Assembly: GCF_000730245.1 (NCBI RefSeq)
Contig: NZ_CP004403.1
Coordinates: 1 to 64,000, forward strand
DNA from: an endosymbiont of Acanthamoeba sp. UWC8
GTDB lineage: Bacteria; Pseudomonadota; Alphaproteobacteria; Rickettsiales; Midichloriaceae
Direction of reading: 5' to 3'
DNA length: 64,000 bases
Part shown: positions 24,171 through 31,568 of the stretch, one piece after another
Layout of the letters: each line of letters begins with the position of its first letter
Numbering within the stretch: position 1 is the first letter of the stretch
Notes under the pieces: generated by a model
Told to the model about the DNA's origin: nothing
Database searches by the model: none
The model's input: the letters and a program-made list of their open reading frames with translations, nothing else
Translations under genes and position numbers: made by a program

Positions 24171-26145
24171 GGTTTTCCTCATTTAATAGGTTGTTATGAA
24201 ATAATTTTAAGGTGAAGGTAGCTAAAACACCTTCTTCGTTATTTTGTATTGAAAGTGTGCCGCCGTGGTCTTCTACAATCTTTTTGACTATAGAAAGCCC
24301 AAGGCCTGTGCCGGTAGATTTTGTGGTAATATAGGGTTCGGAAATTCTATCGATAAGATCGAGCGGGATGCCTTGGCCATTATCTTTTATAAACACTTTC
24401 ACCAAGTTTAAATCCTCACTGATTTGATAATATATATGAATTTCAGGCCTGAAGGTTTGGTTTTGAGCTTTTGCTTCAATTGCTTCATTGGAATTCTTTA
24501 TAAGATTAAATAAAACTTGTGTTATTTGTGCTCTGTCGCACTTTACATAACATTCTTCCAAAATATTGTCAAATTGATATTTTATATTTGGGTTAATGCT
24601 TTTTTGAGAAAAAATTACTTCGTTGATAATTTGTAGAAGATCATATCTTGCAAGTTTAGGGGAAGGGATACGCGCAAACCGGACAAATTCCTCTACCATC
24701 ATACCTATATCCGAAACATGCCGGGTAATGGTATCTACATACTTTGTAAAGAGCTCAGGCTCAGATTTAATTTCTTTTAAGAATTTTCTCTTTAGCTGTT
24801 CAGCTGATAAATTAATAGGAGTGAGAGGGTTTTTAATTTCATGTGCAATTCTTCTAGCCACGTCTGCCCAGGCGGCTGATCTTTGAGCCGCTATAAGTTT
24901 GGACATGTCATCTATGGTAATAATGAATCTTTCCAATTCCTGCTTAGTATTAAACTCGGTTCCGATTCTAACGAACAGATAGGTTTTTTTATCTCTTCGT
25001 TCTAGGGTAATATTACCTTCAATAAGTTCTTGAGAGGGTGTAGAAGCTTTTTCTAAAAGTTCTGATATTTCGGGAAGTGAATCCTGGTAAGGCTGGTTTA
25101 TAATCCTAGTTTCTTCTTTCTTTAAAAGTTTGGCAGCTGATTGGTTACAGAGTGTTATTAAGCCTTTAGGGTTAATAACCAGGACTCCACTTGAAACTTC
25201 GGTTAAAATCGCTTCTATAAACCTTCTTCTCTCATCTATAATATCTTTTGCACTGATAAGTTCATTAGTTTGCTCGGCAATTTTCTTAGTCATGCTATTA
25301 AAAGCTTTAGCAAGAACGGCAGTTTCATCTCTGGCATGTTTTCTTTCGGGAACTCTGACGGAGAAGTCCCGCGCTTTAATTTTAGAAGTGGCCTCAACCA
25401 ATTGGTTAATCGGGCGAGAAATAATATTTGCTAATTTTACTGCTGTAATGATTGAACCAAGGCATAGAATGATAGTGATAACAACAAAGGCAACTTCAAG
25501 CTTTACTTGAGTTCTATCTTTATCTTTAAGCATAGTTTTATAAAGGTTAGCAGAGCCTTTTGTGGTCGCTAAATAGTTAATAATTTCGCTATCTACATAC
25601 CTTCCGACTAAAAGGTAGGTATCGATGAAGTTATCTAGCTTTATAATTGCTCTTACTTTATCTTCCTGCTCGGAGCTGATTATTATAAGTTTCCCGGTAC
25701 TTGCCTCTTTTAGAGTCTCCTCAGGCAGCCTTTCAAAGGTCAAAGAGAAGCTTAAATAGTTTTTACCCAATACTTGGGTAGGAGTAAAAACCATAGCTTC
25801 AGAAAGGTTCCTAAGCTCCGCTTCTTTATTTAGGAGTATGCTGAAATACTCCGGGCTTTCAGATAGTACCACTTGGTTTTTTGCAATACTGTTTGTAACG
25901 CCTAATATATCAGCTTTAATGCTATCTTTATGTTCTTTTAAATAAAGCTCGGCAATCTTAACGGTTTCGGATATTGCAAAGCCGATTTTATCATTAAATA
26001 ATTTTTCTACCCCTAAAAAATAATAAATAAGTGCAAAAACCGCGACCAGGACTGTAGGTGTTATGGTAACTAAGCCGCCTACTAAAAAAACTATTTTTCT
26101 TTTTAAAGTGGTATCAGAAAGTTTTCTATAAAAGTACTTAAACAC
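24151..26145 (-). CDS. ntrY: NtrY-type sensor histidine kinase
   Basis: A membrane kinase of 664 residues: first membrane helix at about 19-43, extracytoplasmic sensor region to about 215, second helix 217-240, HAMP linker 240-290, a PAS domain about 310-400, then HisKA with phospho-acceptor His435 in AHEIKNPLTPINLSAEQLKRKF and an ATPase domain with GTGLGLSIVKKIVEDHGG. This order matches NtrY, which signals to NtrX in nitrogen or redox control in alphaproteobacteria. No ntrX is next to it. The start is GTG at 26145, three bases after secD, so it lies in the secD transcript. Confidence 0.92.
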   Translation of the reverse strand: MFKYFYRKLSDTTLKRKIVFLVGGLVTITPTVLVAVFALIYYFLGVEKLFNDKIGFAISETVKIAELYLKEHKDSIKADILGVTNSIAKNQVVLSESPEYFSILLNKEAELRNLSEAMVFTPTQVLGKNYLSFSLTFERLPEETLKEASTGKLIIISSEQEDKVRAIIKLDNFIDTYLLVGRYVDSEIINYLATTKGSANLYKTMLKDKDRTQVKLEVAFVVITIILCLGSIITAVKLANIISRPINQLVEATSKIKARDFSVRVPERKHARDETAVLAKAFNSMTKKIAEQTNELISAKDIIDERRRFIEAILTEVSSGVLVINPKGLITLCNQSAAKLLKKEETRIINQPYQDSLPEISELLEKASTPSQELIEGNITLERRDKKTYLFVRIGTEFNTKQELERFIITIDDMSKLIAAQRSAAWADVARRIAHEIKNPLTPINLSAEQLKRKFLKEIKSEPELFTKYVDTITRHVSDIGMMVEEFVRFARIPSPKLARYDLLQIINEVIFSQKSINPNIKYQFDNILEECYVKCDRAQITQVLFNLIKNSNEAIEAKAQNQTFRPEIHIYYQISEDLNLVKVFIKDNGQGIPLDLIDRISEPYITTKSTGTGLGLSIVKKIVEDHGGTLSIQNNEEGVLATFTLKLFHNNLLNEENHASKSA

Positions 26146-26148
26146 AAT

Positions 26149-27726
26149 TTACAACATTAGTAGTTTAGGTTTTTTAGTTCTATACCATTTGGCAATTATA
26201 AGCTTTGTAAGTGAAACTGCCGTAAACATAGAGCAAAGTATACCAATTGTAAGTGTAACTGCAAACCCCTTAACCGGGCCTGTGCCGAATATATAAAGTA
26301 TAATTGCAGCTAAAATTGTGGTTAAGTTTGAATCTAAAATAGTACTGAATGCTAAGCTATAACCACTCTCAAGTGCAGAAAGAGGATTTTTTCTTTTTTT
26401 AACTTCTTCTTTTACTCTTTCGAAAATTAATACATTAGCATCAACTGCCATTCCTAAGGTTAATACCATTCCTGCAATGCCGGGAAGGGTGAGAGTAGCA
26501 TTGAATAATGATAATGCAGCAATGGTCATAAGTAAGTTAAACAGGAGCGCAAAATTGGCAACCATACCGAATAACCCATAGAAAACAAACATAAGCAACA
26601 TAACAAGGATGACTCCTGCAACTACAGCTTTTATGCCTGCTTCAATGGAATCAGCTCCCAAGCTTGGGCCTACTGTTCTTTCTTCGACAATATTTATCGG
26701 TGCAGGTAAAGCTCCCGCTCTAAGCAGTAGTGCAAGTTCATTAGCTGATTGGATGCTGAAGTTACCGGAAATTGTTCCGCTTCCTCCTAAGATCGGCTCT
26801 CTGATTCCGGGCGCGCTGATAATTTTGCCGTCTAAAACAATAGCAAGAAGTTTCCCTGTATTTTTAGAAGTCAAATCTGCAAAAATTTTACTACCCACAC
26901 TGGTAAGTTTAAAGTGTACCACAGCTGAGCCGTTATTTACCGTAGTTTGAGCATCGGTAAGCATATCACCGCTTAATGCTGCTCTACTTTTTACCACTAA
27001 AACGTTTCTGCCGAAATTACCTCTTTCTTTTGTATCAAGAGGTAATAATTTTGAGCCGTAGGGCACTTTACCGTTTGCAGCATCTGAAAGCCTTACGCTG
27101 TCATCTACTAAATGGAAGGAAAGTTTAGCTGTTTGCCCGAGTAGTCTTTTAATTTGTTCCGGATTCTCTAAACCGGGAACTTGGAGAAGAATCTGATTAT
27201 CACCTTGCATTTGCAGATCTACTTCCTTGGTGCCGGTTTCATCAATTCTTCTTCTTATAATCTCTTGTGTCTGCGCCATTAAATTATTTTTAAGACCGCT
27301 TTTAATAATTTGCTCTAAGGATAAAATAAGAACATTTTTATTTGCTTCAATTTGTGCGGTGTTGCCGAAAATATTATAAATTATTGTTTTAGCGTCATAT
27401 ATTGAATCAGCAGAGGATAAATGAATAGTAATATAATCCTCGGTAATATTAAATTTCTCAAAGCCAATTTTTTCCATTCTCAGCTTGGTTTTTATCTGCT
27501 CTACACTACTTTCTAGCTGCTCACTGAAATAATGTTTACTGTCAACCTCAAGTAATAATGAAGCGCCCCCTCTTAAATCTAAGCCTAGATTAACTTTATT
27601 AGCTGGAAAAGCAGACTTTAAGCTTGAATCTGCTATTTGCGGAAAAAGGGTAGGAATTGATAGATAGATACTAATAAGACAGGTGAATATAATGGTGTAA
27701 ACTTTCCACTTAGGTATTGTCAGCAT
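26149..27726 (-). CDS. secD: Protein translocase subunit SecD
   Basis: SecD is the inner-membrane subunit that with SecF uses the proton gradient to help pull proteins through SecYEG. The 525-residue protein has the N-terminal helix, the motif LGLDLRGGASLLLEVD (about 48-63), the periplasmic P1 domain with RRRIDETGTKEVDLQMQG, and a C-terminal block of five helices containing AGMVLTLGMAVDANVLIFERVKEE. Length is normal. secF is not adjacent; instead ntrY follows by three bases on the same strand, an unusual partner. Confidence 0.97.
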   Translation of the reverse strand: MLTIPKWKVYTIIFTCLISIYLSIPTLFPQIADSSLKSAFPANKVNLGLDLRGGASLLLEVDSKHYFSEQLESSVEQIKTKLRMEKIGFEKFNITEDYITIHLSSADSIYDAKTIIYNIFGNTAQIEANKNVLILSLEQIIKSGLKNNLMAQTQEIIRRRIDETGTKEVDLQMQGDNQILLQVPGLENPEQIKRLLGQTAKLSFHLVDDSVRLSDAANGKVPYGSKLLPLDTKERGNFGRNVLVVKSRAALSGDMLTDAQTTVNNGSAVVHFKLTSVGSKIFADLTSKNTGKLLAIVLDGKIISAPGIREPILGGSGTISGNFSIQSANELALLLRAGALPAPINIVEERTVGPSLGADSIEAGIKAVVAGVILVMLLMFVFYGLFGMVANFALLFNLLMTIAALSLFNATLTLPGIAGMVLTLGMAVDANVLIFERVKEEVKKRKNPLSALESGYSLAFSTILDSNLTTILAAIILYIFGTGPVKGFAVTLTIGILCSMFTAVSLTKLIIAKWYRTKKPKLLML

Positions 27727-27854
27727 ATTTTTTTACTTATTATCAAGCGTTGTTTTTAAAGCTTTTAATAGTAATAAGTATTTTTATCAAGTAAGTATTT
27801 CCTTGAAGGATTGCTTTTTTTTTTCTAAGTTGTAAAAAAAATACGTTTTTACTT

Positions 27855-28607
27855 ATGAATATCACGACTATAATACTTGCTGCAGGAAAAGGTAAGCGAA
27901 TGAAAACAGCATTACCTAAGGTAATGCATAGTGTAGGCAATATGCCGCTTATTGAGCATATTATTAATTTAAGTCGGCAGATATCAATCGATATTAGGGT
28001 GGTCGCGAGCGGAACTTTAAAAGAGCATGCGGAATTTAAGTCACTTGAAAATAAATATAATTTTGCTTCCTATATACAGGAAGAACAGCTGGGAACGGCG
28101 CATGCATTACAGTGTGCCGAGCTTGAAAATATCGGATCGGAATATATATTAGTGTTATATGGGGATACTCCACTAGTTACCTACCAAACCTTAAACCAAA
28201 TGATCGAGCGGGCAAAAAACAGTAACGCGGTTATTACTGCTTTTGGGTTTTATGCGCAAAACCCTACAGGCTATGGTAGGCTTATAACTGATCAGGATCA
28301 GAACTTATTAGATATAATAGAAGAAAAAGATGCAACTGCCAACATTAAGAAAATTAATCTCTGTAACTCAGGTATAATGCTGATTAAAACTTCTGAAGGT
28401 AAAAAGCTTATTAGGGAAGTTGAAAATAATAATGCTTCAAAAGAATATTACCTTACAGATTTAATAAGAATTGCAAATGATAACGCATACTCTTGTAGTT
28501 ATATTTTGGGTGATGAGGAGGAAGCCTTAGGAGTAAATGACCTGGCACAACTTGCCCGGCTTGAAGAAATTTTTCAAAATAGGATGAGAAAAAAAATAGA
28601 TGAGTGA
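27855..28607 (+). CDS. glmU: GlmU N-terminal half: N-acetylglucosamine-1-phosphate uridylyltransferase
   Basis: GlmU makes UDP-GlcNAc for peptidoglycan and lipopolysaccharide. This 250-residue protein equals only the N-terminal pyrophosphorylase domain: LAAGKGKRM (nucleotide loop), QLGTAHAL, VLYGDTPL with the metal Asp, GYGRLI, IIEEKDAT, NSGIM and LGVNDLAQLARLE are all intact. It stops (KKIDE) just after the linker helix EEIFQNRMRKK. The acetyltransferase domain is a separate frame overlapping by 8 bases (ATGAGTGA). An A8 run lies at the junction, but removing or adding one base there would create a TAG or TGA, so a simple indel does not restore one frame. A real gene fission with translational coupling is the better reading. 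Confidence 0.93.
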   Translation: MNITTIILAAGKGKRMKTALPKVMHSVGNMPLIEHIINLSRQISIDIRVVASGTLKEHAEFKSLENKYNFASYIQEEQLGTAHALQCAELENIGSEYILVLYGDTPLVTYQTLNQMIERAKNSNAVITAFGFYAQNPTGYGRLITDQDQNLLDIIEEKDATANIKKINLCNSGIMLIKTSEGKKLIREVENNNASKEYYLTDLIRIANDNAYSCSYILGDEEEALGVNDLAQLARLEEIFQNRMRKKIDE

Positions 28608-29181
28608 AGGGGTGATTCTAATTGCTCCTCATACCGTGCATTTTTCTGCTGATACCATAATTGCCGGTGGAAGCAAAATTTACCCTTATGTTTTTTTTGG
28701 CTCCGGGGTAGTTGTTGAAAAAGATACGGAAGTTTTCTCATTTTCTCATATTGAGCAATCAAAGATAGGAGCTAATTGCAAAATAGGTCCTTTTGCCAGA
28801 TTAAGGCCGAATAATGTTCTAAGCGGTGATAACAAGATAGGTAATTTTGTTGAGTTAAAGAATGCCAGGCTTGCGGAAGGAAGCAAAGCTTCTCATCTAT
28901 CTTATATCGGAGATACTGAAGTCGGGAAAAATTGTAACATTGGGGCAGGGACAATTTTCTGTAATTATGACGGTAAAAATAAGCATTTTTCCAAAATAGG
29001 GGAGGATGTGTTTATCGGCTCTAATAGTGCTATCATTTCTCCGGTGAATATCGGGGATAATGCCTTGATCGGAGCAGGGAGCACAATTACTCAAGATGTT
29101 GAACCTAATGATCTGGCAATCGCCAGAGCCAGACAAGTTAATTTAAAGGGCAGGGGAAGGAAGAAAGAAAGAGTAGATTAG
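28600..29181 (+). CDS. GlmU C-terminal half: glucosamine-1-phosphate N-acetyltransferase (LbH)
   Basis: The 193-residue protein is the left-handed beta-helix domain of GlmU, made of hexapeptide repeats. It starts EGVILIAPHTVHFSADTII, where an intact GlmU continues after its linker. Catalytic and ligand residues are present: ARLRP, VELKNARL, SHLSYIGDTEVG with the catalytic His, and IFCNYDGKNK. It would acetylate glucosamine-1-phosphate before the N-terminal protein adds UMP. The ATG overlaps the upstream stop; AGGATGAG at 28581-28588 could serve as ribosome binding site. Separate trimers of each domain are chemically plausible since the two active sites act independently. Confidence 0.93.
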   Translation: MSEGVILIAPHTVHFSADTIIAGGSKIYPYVFFGSGVVVEKDTEVFSFSHIEQSKIGANCKIGPFARLRPNNVLSGDNKIGNFVELKNARLAEGSKASHLSYIGDTEVGKNCNIGAGTIFCNYDGKNKHFSKIGEDVFIGSNSAIISPVNIGDNALIGAGSTITQDVEPNDLAIARARQVNLKGRGRKKERVD

Positions 29182-29290
29182 TTGATGAGAAAGGTTTTAG
29201 CTGAGCACAACGGAATAAACTTTAAATTTAAACAGTTCTTCATCCTCTTCTATATAACTATATATAATAAGTTAAATTTAATATGCTGCA

Positions 29291-29462
29291 TAGCCTATAA
29301 CTGAAAATCAGATAACAAGACTAGTAAGAAGTACGCGCCTAGCCGCCATTTATGGCGCGTGCTCGTATAAATGACATAGTCATTTATACGTAAACTTAGT
29401 TTGTTTTTTTATAGTTTAACTACGCTCTCTATATATAGTATATTCAACTTAATCTACTATAA
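29291..29462. repeat. Dispersed palindromic element, copy 1
   Basis: About 170 bases that align almost without gaps with 59481-59652 (offset 30190), by eye about 80% identical. It contains two hairpins. The first pairs 29331-29339 with 29354-29362 (9 pairs, one G-T). The second pairs 29364-29375 with 29379-29390 (12 perfect pairs, ATA loop). Relative to the other copy, the second stem has T-A in place of A-T and so stays paired. The flanks are AT-rich. No open frame. It lies between glmU and a small minus-strand frame. The preceding 29182-29290 holds nothing recognisable. Confidence 0.85.
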
Positions 29463-29510
29463 ATATAGTCATTTTCACTCAAATTGAGAATAAAAGTTTA
29501 TTATGTGTGT

Positions 29511-29584
29511 GAATTCGAAGAATTCATAAATGTATGCCTTTGCGCCCCGGTAGGGGGCGCTCTGCCCGCCTGACATGCATTTAT
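29511..29584. repeat. GC-rich nested hairpin region
   Basis: Three palindromes in 75 bases: GAATTC-GAA-GAATTC at 29511-29525; an 11-pair outer stem, 29526-29536 with 29574-29584, one G-T; and an inner stem, GCGCCCC 29542-29548 with GGGGCGC 29554-29560 around GGTAG. The inner part is strikingly GC-rich for this genome. It could be a structured RNA or a second palindromic element. No gene is read through it. Confidence 0.6.
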
Positions 29585-29596
29585 TTTAATCTTCTA

Positions 29597-29734
29597 TTAA
29601 TTTATTACGGCATTTAGAAGAGCCGATAAATCCTGAGTATTATATTGTTTTGAAAAACTTAAACAACATATATTCTCAATGACCGGGTTCTCTGCTTCAC
29701 GCACTATCTTCTTATTTTTAATCAGATATTTCAT
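29597..29734 (-). CDS. Possible 45-residue protein
   Basis: A short open frame starting MKYLIKNKKIVREAENP and ending LSALLNAVIN lies 16 bases after the stop of the 251-residue coiled-coil gene on the same strand. It has two adjacent cysteines (NICCLSF), no signal peptide and no clear ribosome binding site. It may be a small cotranscribed protein or the remnant of a longer gene. No similarity is recognised. Confidence 0.35.
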   Translation of the reverse strand: MKYLIKNKKIVREAENPVIENICCLSFSKQYNTQDLSALLNAVIN

Positions 29735-29750
29735 CGGGTATCAATTATAA

Positions 29751-30506
29751 TTACATGCTATATGTATAATCAGAAAATGTTTCGGTGTAAGTTGTTTTGG
29801 TACTTATAGAAGTCTTTGAACTATCCTCAAAATTTTCTGTCTCTTTATTATCAATGGTTTCATCGGATTGAAATATCAATTTTATCACTTCTTCTTCATC
29901 ATCTACTGCCGTTTCTACTACTAGTATCCTCTGTTCAGCCTGCAAATTTTTTAAGTTTTCACTTATTGAAGAAAAGTCTATAGTACCTTCTTTTTCAATT
30001 AACTTATTTATCTCATCATCTGCAATCTTTATTTTCATTGCCTGCATTTTAACAATATTAATAAATTCATTTGCTGTCAACTTAGCATCCCGTTCCTCCG
30101 TGGATTGATAGTGAAATTTCCAACCCGGCGTACTTCTTAGGTTAATATTTTGCTGTGTAACAATATTATTAATTATGGGGTTATTAATTACTATATTATT
30201 AATAATACAAGGCTGATCGGGCAAATTTTTACCTGAAAATAGATTTTTATGCATTCCTAAAGGATCGTTTGCCTTTTGAAAGTAAGTGTTATCATTTTCT
30301 GCTTGATTTAACTCGCTTATCCATTCGTATATATCATTAATAGCTTTATCTTTAGCAGCTTGTGCTTCAAGTTTTATTTTCTCCCATTTTTCTTTATCAT
30401 TTATTAAATTCTTTTTTTCATTTTCGGCTGCTTGCAATTTTTCATTCACTTCTGTTATTTCTTGCTTAATGTTTTCTAATTTTTCTCTTGCAGGGATCTT
30501 TTTCAT
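29751..30506 (-). CDS. Coiled-coil protein of unknown function
   Basis: No family is recognised. Residues 1-70 form a strongly charged coiled coil (REKLENIKQEITEVNEKLQ and on). Residues 95-125 are rich in Asn and Ile (NNIVINNPIINNIV). The middle is helical, and residues 205-251 are acidic and Ser/Thr-rich, ending ETFSDYTYSM. There is no signal peptide or membrane segment. A GAG lies before the ATG. The gene sits in an accessory stretch next to palindromic repeats. A Ser/Thr/Tyr-rich tail could carry a secretion signal, but this is speculation. Confidence 0.7.
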   Translation of the reverse strand: MKKIPAREKLENIKQEITEVNEKLQAAENEKKNLINDKEKWEKIKLEAQAAKDKAINDIYEWISELNQAENDNTYFQKANDPLGMHKNLFSGKNLPDQPCIINNIVINNPIINNIVTQQNINLRSTPGWKFHYQSTEERDAKLTANEFINIVKMQAMKIKIADDEINKLIEKEGTIDFSSISENLKNLQAEQRILVVETAVDDEEEVIKLIFQSDETIDNKETENFEDSSKTSISTKTTYTETFSDYTYSM

Positions 30507-30683
30507 ATTTTATCTCACTATTAATCAATATTAACTTTTTAATTATTCATGCACGGATAAACATGAAGAAGTTATTAAACAACTTTTAAAATATATAAAA
30601 ATATTAAAGAAGCTGATATATGTTAAAATAGTTATATGAAATTGGAATTTATTTATCAAATATTTTTATATTAAATTTAATAT

Positions 30684-31454
30684 TTAATGCTTATTAAGTC
30701 TCCTTAAGCTGAGTAACAAGCTGCCCCCTACAATCATTGAATTTATCCCGATAAACAATGTTGAATAATAACCCGGATTATTTTGAACCAAAGAGCCTAA
30801 GATTAACCCTATACTAAGTGCTGTTGGTAAAACATATCTAAATTTTAATAATTGATATTTTTTATAACATAAATATAAAGGTAAGCCGAATACAAGTAAG
30901 CAGAAATACGAGCAAGTTAAAACTATTAATAATGCCAAGAAAGCATACCCGCCTTTAATTGGTAATAATAAAAGAGAATATATTAGTGCTAACGGCCAAG
31001 GAGCTATTAAGAAAGCTGATAATGTGTCTCCGAATTGATTGGTTTTGTTCAAATTATTTATTTTCAATTCACCCTTTATTTTAAAAAGTATCAAATTCTT
31101 TATACTGCGATATACTGGGTATATTATTATTGATAAAATTTTAGATCGAAAAATAAGATGATTTATCTTGCTGAAGAGGCCAATCGGAGTGCTAAGCAGA
31201 GTTAGGATATGGATAGCCTCTCTACCATAATAAATTGAGTCATCTACTTTTAACGCCATGCCATTATCAATATCCAAGCCTTTTGAGGTAATCTCATTCA
31301 TAAGAGTACTTGGCTTACGTGCATTTATAAAAGTTAAATTACCTATATCCTTTTTAATCTTAATCTCCTTGCAATACATTTCGCTTAAGGGGCATTTATA
31401 ATCATAGATTAACCAAATATCTTTTTTAGCCGGTAAAATAGGGATATTATTCAT
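30684..31454 (-). CDS. DCC-family (DUF393)-like thiol oxidoreductase domain fused to membrane helices
   Basis: Residues 10-125 resemble the DCC thiol-disulfide oxidoreductase family: a strand leading to YDYKCPLSEMYC, and the later YYGREAIHILTLLSTPIG block with a YPVYRSIKN-like motif. In the redox motif Asp18 and Cys21 are present, but the second Cys is replaced by Ser24; Cys28 is nearby. Residues 140-250 form about four membrane helices that DCC proteins normally lack. It starts 114 bases after the symporter-kinase gene on the same strand. Function unknown; loss of the CxxC pair suggests altered or lost redox activity. Confidence 0.6.
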   Translation of the reverse strand: MNNIPILPAKKDIWLIYDYKCPLSEMYCKEIKIKKDIGNLTFINARKPSTLMNEITSKGLDIDNGMALKVDDSIYYGREAIHILTLLSTPIGLFSKINHLIFRSKILSIIIYPVYRSIKNLILFKIKGELKINNLNKTNQFGDTLSAFLIAPWPLALIYSLLLLPIKGGYAFLALLIVLTCSYFCLLVFGLPLYLCYKKYQLLKFRYVLPTALSIGLILGSLVQNNPGYYSTLFIGINSMIVGGSLLLSLRRLNKH

Positions 31455-31568
31455 TTTTTAAATAATTATATTTTTTTGGAAGTATAGCTTGCTTACAATG
31501 TTAATAATAGGATGTTATTTAACTTAAGTAAAAATTATATGTTCTTTCTAACTGATTTAACTGTTATA

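Noticed and set aside
28581-28600. Sequencing indel in the A8 run as cause of the split glmU
   Set aside because: A7 gives TAG and A9 gives TGA before the second frame, so one indel there does not join the halves.
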